DNA of 64,000 nt from Heliopora coerulea (Eukaryota > Cnidaria > Anthozoa > Scleralcyonacea > Helioporidae), in assembly GCA_030142905.1 (NCBI GenBank), contig JASJOG010000018.1:558001-622000 (forward strand), read 5' to 3'. Both the position numbers and the translations under genes were made by a program. The notes under the pieces are model-generated. The model saw nothing but the letters and a program-made list of their open reading frames with translations, was not told the origin of the DNA and searched no databases. Positions 53,910-64,000 of this stretch are shown here, one piece after another; the first letter of the stretch is position 1; the number at the start of each line of letters is the position of its first letter.

Positions 53910-56900
53910 GAAACGATTAAACAAAAGGCCAGGGTGCTTTGTCGCCAATTTATGGTTCCTGTGGAACATGTCATGAGTCACCATTACAAAGAAATTATGG
54001 ACAAGATGTTGCCCGTTGAGGGTTGATCTATTTATGATCCTTAGAAAATCGTATTCCATTTTAAGTAACAACAGGAAAGTAATGGAAAGTTGAAAAAAAG
54101 GATCATTATTATTAAGTTGCTTGCTTACTATATGGGAATTTCATCATCAAAGCAACAACAATTTTCAAGTGATTCAGGTGTTATTTAGCTTCTCTCCTCT
54201 CCCTTTTCCTCTTCCCTCTTTCCCGCGTTTCGAATTTCAGCGGTTTTCTTTCATTGTTATTCTCCTGGATGCCTGTGCAGTGAAGAAAGGCCAAGTCGAT
54301 TAAAATGCCCATCGTTATGTTGTCATCACAGCTCAAGTGATCATTGATTTAGAGATATAAAACCACGACCAAATTACTTAATATTAAATCTTTAGGATGC
54401 ACGATGTACATGAGACATCTAATCCACTGCCAAGCATTCTACCAAACCTAAAATTCCTGAAAAAATACTAACTATTCACAAATCACTTTGGAAGTCTTTT
54501 AAAAGAAAATAAAAATTAAAAGACAAAAAGAAAACAGAAAAAAAAATCTTCGCTGTCACGAGGGGAATTCGAAGGCACGCCCATAAATTTTGACCAGAAC
54601 GCCGGCCCATACGTCATCAGAAGTGGTGCGCATCAGACGTGCACCCCCCTGTTTTGATTAGTTGTCATGTGACTTTTTGCTTAATTACAAAACACAAGCA
54701 TTAAACTTGTCGACCACCAAGAAAAATGATTATTTTCAGAGAATCGGGGCAAACAACAAAGAAACTAAAGGGTGAGTAAAAGAAATTAGAATTGAAAAAA
54801 CCACCGAAAACAAGAGTAGCATAAAAATTCTACCACTAAAACGCCACATATTGGCATAAGTTTGAAAAAAAATTTCGCGGCTTCCCCTTCTTCAAAATTC
54901 TGGACCCACCCCTGGTCATGAAGGCGCGTGACAAGTGTTTCATCTTGGATCTGGCGCCTTTTGACCGCTCGGCCATTCTGACGAACGACCTGATTCGGAA
55001 AGCACTCTAAGAAAACGCAAACAGCGATCGTCAAATTAGAATAGTTTTCAAATGTTAAGGAAAGACGAAAAAGAGTCGATTGGGTAAACCAGGACCAAGA
55101 GCTAAAACATTGACCGTGTGTCATCGCAAATCTTATGTCCTCCATTATTAATGAACAGGATGGCAAAGCGGTTGGTATTTTTCAGAGCAAATGTTCGTGA
55201 TCGGATTGCGTGATATGGCGTGTGTTATAGTTATGAGGGAATTTTTCCATAGAGAGAAAATAAACAATGCGGAACCTTAACTGGCCATGCAGGTCCCATC
55301 GAAACGCCAGATCCTTGTATTCAGTTTCCACGTATTCCATGTATTCCATGTAGCCATGTATTCTATGGTTACCAGTAGCGTAAGAAAGATAGTTTTATGG
55401 GGGAAAAAATCAAAATTATTCCTTAATATCTTGTTATTTTCCCGACAAATTAGACAGCGCTCGTTTTTAGCACATCTCTACTGGTACATCCTTCATTAAG
55501 CTCCGCTACTTCAAAACAGGGTTTAAGCCATTTTGAACTTGTTAAATCTAATCGTTAGCATTATTTTGACCGAAATTTGGCGTTTTTCATGTCTTAACTT
55601 TAAGGTCGCCATGTTCATGTTGGTCGCTGGTGTACCATAATATATATAACATACATATACATTGCACCCTATTAATAATATATTAGTCAAACAAACAACT
55701 TTTTTCATCGTATACAACAAACAATATTATGCTAAAACAAATTTTAAAAATTAAGGATTTCGGCGAAAAACATTTAACTCACTAAAATTACATACTAGAA
55801 TTTCACAATTCTTGGTTTCGTTTCTGCAAAAGTGTCAATTACATCGTCATGTGACAGGTTATGCCACAAGTTCATACACCTTCAATGCTTACGGGAGCTA
55901 ACGTGCTAAGCCTATTTGACGACAAGTTCGTTCAGAAATAATTAACGGAACGTTTGGCAGATGCACTGGACGGCGGACCAACAACACAAACTGGGTAAAG
56001 TTTCAAAATGTGCAAGAAAATATTGCGTACATTATGCGCAGGGGCAAACCCCGACCCTTTTTGTGGGAAATCTTATTTGTGCCCTGTTAGTGACAGCTTT
56101 TTGCCTTCATTTCGCAAAGCCACGTACATCTGCTGCACTTGAAATGACCAAAATCACCCTAGCGGTGCCTTGATACAACATCCCACCCCTGCCCTTCGAA
56201 ATTTCTGGTTGCGCCCCTGATGCGATACTAAAAACGTAGGCATTGCAGCTTATTAAGGTTATCCTTATAACGTCTCTTCTAATTTCCCACCATGATTGAT
56301 CGGAAAGCTTTGGAATTCAGTAATGACATCTTCATCTGCAGTTTCAAGAATTCCGTCATAATTTTGGAGCGGACGATTAAAACATGATAAATTCTCTTTT
56401 TCTTCACTGTCAAAAATTTTGTTGATGTTGCTGCAGCAGACACAGCAATATTGGCTGGAGCACCAGCATATAGAATATGTTTCCGATTTAAAACGATGTC
56501 TTGGTGATATTTTAAATTATAGTCTTCGCAGAAGTCATTGTCTAAGGTTCTTTCAAAGACAAGATAATGAATTTTTCGTCCCTTCTTTGAAGCGATTATA
56601 CCATTGAGTATTGGTGCCTTGACATAGTAACTTCCCGAGAATTTAAAAATTCGCAGAGTTTCGAGTTTAGACGAATTCTACCGGCGAAAAAGTGGCAGTT
56701 CAGGAGAGGTATGCAGCGGAGAACACGTTTGTCAGTAAAGGCATTAACATATCATGTAAGCTTAACCAAGCTCGTCAGTGGTCAAGAATAAAATGACCGC
56801 ATTAAATGCAATATGCATGAACAAGGTTAATGTCCATTAAGGTTTCGAGCTAGGATCTAGTAGTCGACAGTAATAAAATCATGTCAACATTTGAATTTTT

Positions 56901-57340
56901 GATATTACCTTCCAGGAAAGTTTAGACGACCGACATTTTAGGACCGACCTTTTCCGACCATTTCGACAATTTTTTGGGGGATGTGATACACTCCACACCT
57001 CACACACCCCTTATGTGTACCCCTAAATTAGAAGTTCCAATGTGCCATTCGTAATAAGTTCCATGTATTAAAAGCTATATTTATGTTAATGACCATGTAC
57101 TAGCCCAACCCGGTTAATCACATTTAATTTAATCACCCTTGGAGTGGTTAAAGCGTAGTTACATTCTCATAGACTGATCCTTATTGACTAGAATTCAGTA
57201 GTGGTTATGATTAACCCTTAAACTTGCCCTGCTGCAACTGGGCAACGTATTAATTTTACTCTGACTAGCGCCACACTATTTTACTCCTTAAGGGGAGACC
57301 TCACAGAACCTTTCCTGGTAAAGATTAGGAAACACGATGC
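53910..57340. other. Intergenic, weak repeat ends only
   Basis: Frames at 54786-55166 and 55961-56173 are not convincing genes. Possible element ends: CCACCCCTGG near 54906-54915, and CAGGGGC at 56039 paired with GCGCCCCTG at 56211-56219. Confidence 0.4.
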
Positions 57341-57349
57341 GTCAAGTCC

Positions 57350-57660
57350 CAGTGACATGTCGCAGTGACATACCCTAGGGGACAAGTCTCTGGGACAAAA
57401 GTTTGTCCCAGGGACAGGTGTCACCACGACATGTCCCTTCGTGTGAACAGTTCATGCAACAAGTTTCATGGATAAAGTCCTAGGACAGTCAATCACTGAG
57501 CGTCATTTAATTTCCAACTATACCTCGACTCACTTCCTCTTCCTCCAATGGGTAATTACTAATTAAAACTAGTCAATCAAGTTAAACAAGTCCCTGCAAC
57601 AAGTCTCCTCGTGTGTCTGACAAAAGGGACACTTCCCTGCGACATGTCTCTGAAACTTAA
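57350..57660. repeat. Degenerate GACATGTC/GGGACA repeat block
   Basis: Palindromic GACATGTC and GTCCC/GGGAC words recur on both strands (for example at 57352, 57429 and 57640). It is probably a small inverted-repeat element or its relic. Confidence 0.45.
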
Positions 57661-59138
57661 CGCCTCGTGCGTCCCAACATTTAAAGTTAAATCACTTATT
57701 CGTGGACCAGGGGGAGTCCATGACTTTGGCGCGAAATCCCACGGGGGTTCCACAAGTTTCTTAATTAGAAAACTCGGACAAACATTGGAATACAACGGCC
57801 CGCTAACAAATGACGGTTGCCCCTAAAAGGTACTCTCAGAAAACGTTACAAGGCTCCTGCGTTAGTTAAAGACAAATACAAATATAAGTGAATAATTTTT
57901 AATCGAGTTTTGGGCATTAAGTTCAATAAACAGAAACTAGAGCGATGAATACGGACTTATCAGCGCTGCCAAGATCAGTTTGCGTGTTGCATAGATAGCT
58001 GTATGCAAGCCACCATTTTATTGGAAAAACAGCTCTACCATGATACAAATTACCTAGATTTAGCCGAGAAAACGTACATCGTACCAAAAGTAGCATGATT
58101 CAAACGTTCAGTCATTGAAGACGAAAGTGACCTAAAATAATTCTTTTAAATTTGATGTTCCTTCATCGAAGTATAGCTGTGGTGATCGATTAGATCAATC
58201 ATTTAATTCGAACCCGTTCCTAGTTCTGCTATCGACCTTTTCGTACTGGCTAACGTGCCTGAAATCAGAACTTGGATGCTGCCATAACGCTAGTGGTTTT
58301 AAGCACCGGACTCACGCAGCGTGCTTGTCAGCTTGTCAAGATGTCATATTTCCCTGGAATGCAGCACCGCTTTCATCCAAGTCTTGTGAATGAGAGATCG
58401 AATACGACATTATGTTCTCATCTTTTATGGTTTCTTTTGTGGTACAATAGTGTAACAATGTTTCATGAATCAACTAATCATTATAAATTATGTAGATAAA
58501 TTAATAATTAATTTTCTAGATTGAATATAAATCCTAACTTTATATTATTGTGTGTACGGCCTATTGTAAGATCACCATCATTTTGAAAATTTATATCATA
58601 TTAAGTGAAATAGTACCGTGATTAAATAAAGGCAAACAGATATCTAAAGACATACAAAAATCACGCGCAGTTGAATAAGACGCGATACGTTAAACATGTT
58701 GCGCGTAAAAGAGAGTCTGGTTTACGACCTGTGTGTTACTTTTGCTGAACCCTAGAGTAAAAAAAAGTCCAGTCAAACATACGTTTCCACCCTTTGCCAC
58801 AATTGTGAGAAAATCTTGGCTGTCTACTGTATTGTGGGGGAAAAAAAGACTACGTTAAATTCGTTCGTAGCCACGTATGTAACCGCTTTAAAATTCTTAA
58901 TCGGCGATAATATGGAGAATTCATCGTCTTCGCAAGCATTTCTTATGGGCAAGTGTGGACACCAACAAGTCCTCGAAAAGCACCAACTGGTGATTCCGAT
59001 CTTTAGTTGCAAAGCAATCATTCTGCAATGTTTCTCCGAGTTTTCTAATTAACGTACACGTGGCACCATCGGTTGCGTTTCACACCAATGTCACAGAATA
59101 AGGAAATAACCAGAAGGACCACTCGAGGGTGTAACGCG
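57661..59138. other. Intergenic, nothing recognised
   Basis: Short frames at 57577-57826, 58272-58499 and 58816-59052 without motifs. Confidence 0.45.
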
Positions 59139-60019
59139 TCCTCACTTTTTTGGAGCCGTTCCCATACTCTTCGCTCGGCCAAAGTCGTCGCAGCCAGTAA
59201 ACCGCAGCCAGCTCAACAAGGATTTAATCTACGAAATGCGGTGTTCGCTCAGTAAAATGACTATATCTTGAAAAGTATTTGACCGATTTTCATTCTACGA
59301 AGACCGGTTGAAGAGGAAAGGTAAATGATAATATTTCTGGTTACTATAAGTTATAAAAAGATTCCCAACTGTTAAATTTAGAAGTATAGTATTATTTATA
59401 CCTATTTAGACGTATTACTTTCTACAGCAAGGAACAATAATGAACGTTATAAACAAATCAACCCATAGTTTTAAGTCTAACGCAAATCGAAGTTATTTCA
59501 TACATTACATAAGAAATGCCTGTTGTTGCATAGCTGTGACTGTACCAGGGTAACGTGTGACTGTATGATCGTTATTCGTTGTGACATTAATTTGTCTCAA
59601 AGACGCTTGATATTACTTCAGGAACTTGATTGTCGATTACTGAACCTTATACTAGCGCACAGACTTCAATATCCAAGCCTTAGATTAAGCTGACTGAAAA
59701 ATAATTCATCAGAGAGAGAAAAGAAACTATATCGATTGTGCGGGCCGCACGAATGGCCTACTCATATAGGAGATATACGTCTAAATTTAACAGTTGGGAA
59801 TCTTTTTTTTAACTTATAGTTACCAGAAATATTATCACTTACCTTTCCTCTTGAACCAGTCTTCGTAGAACGAAAATCGGTCGAATGGTTTTCAAGATAT
59901 AGCCATTTTACTGAGCCAACACCGCGTTTCGTAGATTAAATCCAGCTGGCTGCGGTTTACTGGCTGCGACGACTTTGGCCGAGCAAAGGGGTCTGGGGAC
60001 GGTTTCGAAAAAGTGTGGA
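59139..60019. mobile_element. Foldback element with arms of about 245 bp
   Basis: 59139-59382 and 59773-60019 are inverted copies, similar along their whole length with scattered changes (shared blocks include TTTGGCCGAGC, GGCTGCGGTTTACTGGC, TCGTAGA and AACAGTTGGGAATC). The middle is about 390 bp. No transposase is visible. Confidence 0.75.
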
Positions 60020-60117
60020 CAAAAACTTCATAGGTTCCGACGCGAGTGATTCTTGTGGTTACTTAGGCGCGGTGTTCCAGTGTATATGGCTTTGATAAAA
60101 CAACGGCGTTCTTGAGG

Positions 60118-60250
60118 TTATACACTATCTAAAGGATAGAAAAAAAGGTTCTCGACCTTTCGAGCGAAGGCCCTTCGTCAGGAGGGCTGACGAAGGGCCT
60201 TCGCTCGAATCGTCGAGAACCTTTTTTTCTATCCTTTAGATAGTGTATAA
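60118..60250. repeat. Near-perfect 64-bp-arm hairpin
   Basis: Arms 60118-60181 and 60187-60250 match at 62 of 64 positions around GAGGG. Each arm contains CTGACGA, a self-complementary GGGC-CTTC-GCTC and a GAAA/GAAT, the order of a hammerhead core, but stem III is not clear. The structure ends 129 bp before the MED14 start codon. Confidence 0.85.
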
Positions 60251-60349
60251 CTTATGGCTACTTTCTTATTCTGTGCCGGTGTCACGGATTCGTATTTTTA
60301 TACAACCGACCCCTGGTATTTGTACGGGTACGGTACAATTATCCGGGGG

Positions 60350-60356
60350 TATAAAA
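60350..60356 (+). promoter_or_regulatory. TATA-like sequence before MED14
   Basis: TATAAAA lies only 29 bp before the ATG. If used, it would leave almost no leader, so either translation starts at the in-frame ATG at 60388 or the site is not a TATA box. Confidence 0.3.
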
Positions 60357-60378
60357 CCGAATTTCGTCCGTGATCAAT

Positions 60379-60521
60379 ATGGCGCCGATGGAGCCACAAC
60401 GAGAAGGGGAATTGAATCAGCTTAATTTACCTAAGCACACTCCATCAAAAGTCAATTTAGCAATGTTAATAGATTTTATGTTGCAAAAGACATATCACGA
60501 TCTAACTGTAATGGCAGAACT
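60379..60521 (+). CDS. MED14: Mediator subunit 14, exon 1
   Basis: 47 codons plus two bases, starting at an ATG with A at -3 and G at +4. The protein begins MAPMEPQREGELNQLNLPKH and has NLAMLIDFMLQKTYHDLTVM, matching the conserved MED14 N-terminal block (human STLIEFLLHRTYSELMVL). The donor is ACT|GTGAGT, phase 2. MED14 is the backbone of the Mediator complex, linking head, middle and tail to RNA polymerase II in the nucleus. The usual protein is well over 1000 residues, so almost all of it lies beyond the window. The exon is too short to stand out as a long open frame. Confidence 0.82.
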
Positions 60522-60639
60522 GTGAGTATTTTTTTTATTATATTAAATTATACCGACGACACTTAATGATCTTAGCCCATTTGGCATAAATTTTTACTTT
60601 TAGAGGTTTTACAGCAGAAGGAAATTACATATATACAAA

Positions 60640-61165
60640 ATAGAATAAAATAACACAGTGCTGATGGGAGCCTTGAAACAGGAAAAAAACTTCCCTCAAA
60701 GAGGCTGCCAAAGAAAAGAAAAAAATATAAAATTACAGAATCTATAAAATCTACAGCAAAAAATTACAAGATAAAATTAAATATAAATGTTTATATGTAT
60801 CTAAAATTCAAGTAGTAAAGCTAAGATTATAATTAAATATAAAAATAAATATAAAATATAAAATATAATATAATATCAGTTCAGGCTTGACGATCCATGT
60901 CAAAGCAATATGCCCTTAACTCCTTTTTGAAGCTAGAAACTAACTTGATTTTCCTTAAAGATAAAGGTAAGCTATTCCAGAACTGTGCAACCTTAGGAAA
61001 AAAGGAAAACTTAAATATATTTGTTCTAGCATAGGGTATTTTGAAAGTTAATTCAGTGTTTCTTAAATCATAAGATTCATGTTCAAAGTCATAAAGTTTC
61101 AAATAGTTTGAAATGTCAAGGTCATAATGGCCATGAAGACATTTAAAAAGAAAGAGTAAATCCAA
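60640..61165 (-). mobile_element. 5'-truncated LINE: C-terminus and 3' tail
   Basis: The minus frame 60881-61165 contains LKLYDFEHESYDLR, YARTNIFKFSFFPKVAQF, WNSLPLSLR and SSFKKEL. This is the tail pattern 'RT...K.SFF.R....WN.LP..IR...S...FK' of CR1/L2/jockey-type LINE proteins. The A/T-rich stretch down to about 60640 is likely the 3' untranslated tail. The frame looks intact over 94 codons, so the insertion may be fairly young. Confidence 0.75.
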
Positions 61166-61176
61166 ATAGATTCTCC

Positions 61177-61284
61177 TTGATTGAGATTCTCAATGAGATT
61201 CTCAATGAGATTGAGATTCTTGATTGAGATTCTCTCTTTGATTGAGATTCCTTGATTGAGATTGATTGAGATTCTCCTTGATTA
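61177..61284. repeat. GATTGAGATTCTC tandem repeat
   Basis: Irregular copies of GATTGAGATTC with spacers, next to the 5' truncation point of the LINE. Confidence 0.8.
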
Positions 61285-62197
61285 GAAAATATATTTATCT
61301 CTTTCTATTATTAATTCTTGTAGCTGTTAGAAAAGGGAAAAGGACTGGTGCAGTTCAGATTTATATGAATTTTACAGAGAGTGTTCTAATGTTAAATTGA
61401 AGTGATTGAATACCTGATGTACCTTCAGATAAAGGTACATTGGACATTCCATTGACTTTTGAACCACCTTGCCGATAAGGCTTGGTCAAATTTTACCATT
61501 GTATTCTGAAACTGCCAAAAATTACCTATGTAATTCTTTTATAATTTGATGCATAAGAATAACTGTTATTGCAGCTGAGCCTGCAATTACAAGTAAATGT
61601 TCTTTTGTTTCAAATGCATCTAAATGAGATGAAAGGGAATACAGTGGAGGAATAACACATTTGTCTGGTTTGCATGTAAATCCACCAATAACTGTAATAT
61701 CAGCTAGTGTTATTATCAATCTGAAGGACCTTCCTTGGAACTAGTCTTCTATGTACATGGATGCCATTACACCACATAAGTTCTCTGCTTTTTGGGGAAA
61801 TTTGTTTGTTTAATGTTTAGTTCAGGTTTGGGTTTATATTATCCTTAGTTTTAGGACTGAGATTAGAATACCATGTGGTTAACCCATTGAGGAGCAAGAG
61901 CACACTTTGAAATCTTATTCTGGCTAACACTTGACAATTTTATTCAGCAGATTAGGGCACCTGTCTCTTAGTGGTTAATCGTCTTGTACTGTGATTATAT
62001 GTAACGTACATGTAATTAGTAATTGCTTGTCACCTGACTTTTAAAATTGGACCAGGAAAAATTGGATTTTGGATGCTATTTTACCATGTATAAATACAGT
62101 ACCACAAACTCTTAAAGAAATATATGGATTAGCATACAAGGTATCCAAAAGGCCTTTGTTTTGTGGAATTTTCTACCTTTCTGAATTATCTTTATAG

Positions 62198-62224
62198 ATT
62201 ACCAAGGAAATCAGACATTGAAAG
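62198..62224 (+). CDS. MED14: MED14 exon 2 (27-nt micro-exon)
   Basis: Acceptor TTTATAG, donor AAAG|GTAGGC, phase 2 to phase 2. Joined to exon 1 it continues the reading frame as LLPRKSDIER, nearly the same as the conserved MED14 segment LLPRKSDVER. The next exon should begin with the KIEI..FA block, which I could not find before 64000. Confidence 0.8.
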
Positions 62225-64000
62225 GTAGGCAAGCATCTTTTTATGTAACACAAAGGGGCTTATAACCACAAAAGTACCGTAATTCTATAGTTACAAAAAT
62301 TGCTTGAGGATGAAACCTTTGACCAGTTAAACAGGAAGGGTGCACTTTACAATTTCATTATAGCCAATGCCTGACAATTTTGTTAAGCTGATATTTTTTT
62401 AACCAATTTTACAGCCTAAGAGGATATATATGTTGAATGATAGATGAATGTTTGTCAAGCTTTAACCTCAGAAAAAGGATTTCTGGGCCCCAGACAGGTA
62501 TCAAACCCACAACCCTGTGATAACCAGTGAGAAGTTTAAACCATTATACTATGAAGACTCAGATGGTGAGCTAAGGTGCAAATTGAACAAGCATGTGACC
62601 TAAGTGGCAGCCACAATATGTTAATAATGTTATTACGTAATGAGATATATGTTGGGAATGTGGGAGCTTGGAGATATCTTGAATGATAGATGATTGTTCA
62701 TCAAGCTCTAGCCTCAGAAAAATGATTTCTTAACCCCAGCTCATAATTATTTCACAGATATGTGAAATTTACACCTTAGTTTGCTATCTGAGTCATAGTA
62801 GCTTAATGGTTAGAGCATCTCACAGGTCATCAGAAGATTGCAACTTTGATCCCCGTCTGGGGTTCAGAAATCATTTTCTGAGGTTATAACTTGATGAACG
62901 TTAATCTATCATTAAAAATACCTCCAAGCTCCCACTTTTCAAATGTATATCATAGATAAATATGTGTATTGGGTCACATGTAATGTGTCAAAGTGTACAC
63001 AATACAGTATCCTACTGCCTTTTCAGCAACTTCATTATGATTAACCACCTAGTGATAAATGGAAATTATGTGATTTTACAGTACACTCCATGGTCTTTGG
63101 TACATTCAAAAGAAATTTTGAATAAGTAGAGTTGTTTTAGTTTTTTTTTTCAAATTGTGTGACTATGGCCATGTATAATTCTGAATTATTGATACAGTAG
63201 GTGCTGGTGACATTGAAGTAAATCCAGAGTGAAACAAGATCAAATTCACAGAAGACTTCTCTCAATTGCTTCATACAAAATGTTAAAAACTTAAAAGTGA
63301 TAGGAGTGGATGGAAATACAGGGCTCAAAGTTAATTTAATTTTAACTATCCTAAGCCAAAAATGACTTAGGTAATTTCATCTGCTTGTGGCTATCCACAG
63401 CAATTTTCTTTTTTATCAAAGCCAAATATTTGCTGTATGTAAACCACTTTCAAACATTCATTTAGAGTATCAACTTATGCACATGAGTTTTGGTTAGTTT
63501 GTGTTTCAACATACTTGTCTTCACAACATCCATTTGTGCAACCAATAATTTTGCACAGTGGTGTACTTAACAGCACAATGTGTGTGCCACTTATATAGGG
63601 CTTACAAACAATAAACTGTTTGACCTTGAAGCTGGGCTGCCTGAAGCAACATTAGGAAGTTCACTTCAGTTCTACCCTCCTCTTTTTATTCTAGCCATTC
63701 TCAATCTTAATTTTTACTGTTGTTACCCTTGAGTTCTGTCACCACCTTCTCTAGAATGGTCATTAGCTTTGCTCTCAGTTTGCTAAGTGTTTACTCCTAA
63801 ATTGACTGTACTAGCAGTGGTTGTTTCATCAAAAGAATTAGTGGTATTAGTTGGTTCATTAGTAGGTACATGCAGGGTTCGTATTAATTATTGAAAAACG
63901 GTTCGCGACTATTCAGGAATTAAAAGGTCTGTTATGAAGATTATACCACCATCCTAATAACATTAACAAACTTTGTCGAATTTAAGCAAACGTGTACTGT
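62225..64000 (+). other. MED14 intron 2 (partial)
   Basis: Contains the third tRNA-like foldback element. From 62956 to the end I see no exon, motif or repeat. Confidence 0.55.
62422..62955. mobile_element. Foldback element with tRNA-like arms, copy 3
   Basis: Left module (about 62492-62580, minus sense) and right module (about 62780-62875, plus sense, TAGCTTAATGGTTAGAGC then TTTGATCCCCGTCTGGGG) are inverted copies. Between them stands the same 'ATGTGGGAGCTTGGAGATATC' type of spacer (62658-62680) seen in the copy at 1169-1641. The right end carries the complement of that spacer (62921-62950), suggesting it is the true terminal repeat. Confidence 0.65.

Larger units (their letters stand above)
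60522..62197 (+). other. MED14 intron 1
   Basis: 1676 bp, GTGAGT to TTTATAG. It contains a LINE tail (minus strand) with its A/T-rich 3' region, and a GATTGAGATTCTC repeat. Confidence 0.75.

Noticed and set aside
54786..55166. 126-codon minus-strand frame
   Set aside because: No motif; it runs through a likely repeat end (CCACCCCTGG) and has no exon signals.
60243..60425. 60-codon plus-strand frame over the MED14 start
   Set aside because: It overlaps MED14 exon 1 in another frame and begins inside the hairpin.

Overview
The window is animal nuclear DNA: AT-rich, with spliced genes, long introns, microsatellites and many transposon relics (a short-LTR Ty3/gypsy element, a Penelope-like element with a GIY-YIG nuclease, LINE tails, a Crypton-like recombinase relic and numerous foldback elements). 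My inference is an anthozoan cnidarian, possibly a stony coral. That rests on the general look of the repeats and not on a diagnostic marker.

Layout. 1-15.7 kb is intergenic and repeat-rich: a LINE reverse-transcriptase scrap at the edge, two foldback elements with tRNA-like arms, a TTAA-flanked inverted-repeat element (9231-10222), a compound microsatellite (11.53-12.18 kb) and a 5'-truncated Penelope-like element on the minus strand. 15785-50401 (+) is one large gene. It has a signal-peptide exon, an N-terminal half-domain exon, fifteen internal exons of exactly 549 nt, and a terminal half-domain exon. Spliced, this is 8847 nt, or 2948 codons plus a stop. It encodes a secreted chain of 16 near-identical, roughly 183-residue domains of the concanavalin A-like/laminin-G-like type. 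All internal exons are symmetric (phase 2 in and out), and each holds the back half of one domain plus the front half of the next. Exon 4 carries an in-frame TAG. The intron lengths (733, 299, 1237 bp and so on) record recent tandem duplications.

Intron 12 (34400-39602) contains a complete 4287-bp minus-strand Ty3/gypsy element with 81-bp LTRs, a 5-bp target duplication, a primer site matching tRNA-Ser(GCT), a polypurine tract, and broken gag-pol. Removing the element and one target copy leaves 911 bp, the exact length of paralogous intron 3. Intron 15 holds a decayed Crypton/DUF3504-like tyrosine recombinase and two nested foldback structures, one of them made from tRNA-Tyr-like sequence.

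50.4-60.3 kb is intergenic with several inverted-repeat elements, ending in a near-perfect 64-bp-arm hairpin. Immediately after it, 60379 (+) starts a second gene that I recognise as Mediator subunit MED14. Exon 1 (60379-60521) and a 27-nt exon 2 (62198-62224) join in frame, and the rest lies beyond the window. Its introns hold a LINE tail and another tRNA-like foldback element.

The two host genes look unrelated: a secreted repeat protein that is evolving fast by duplication and conversion, and a conserved nuclear transcription factor subunit. The most unusual object is the tandem-exon gene.
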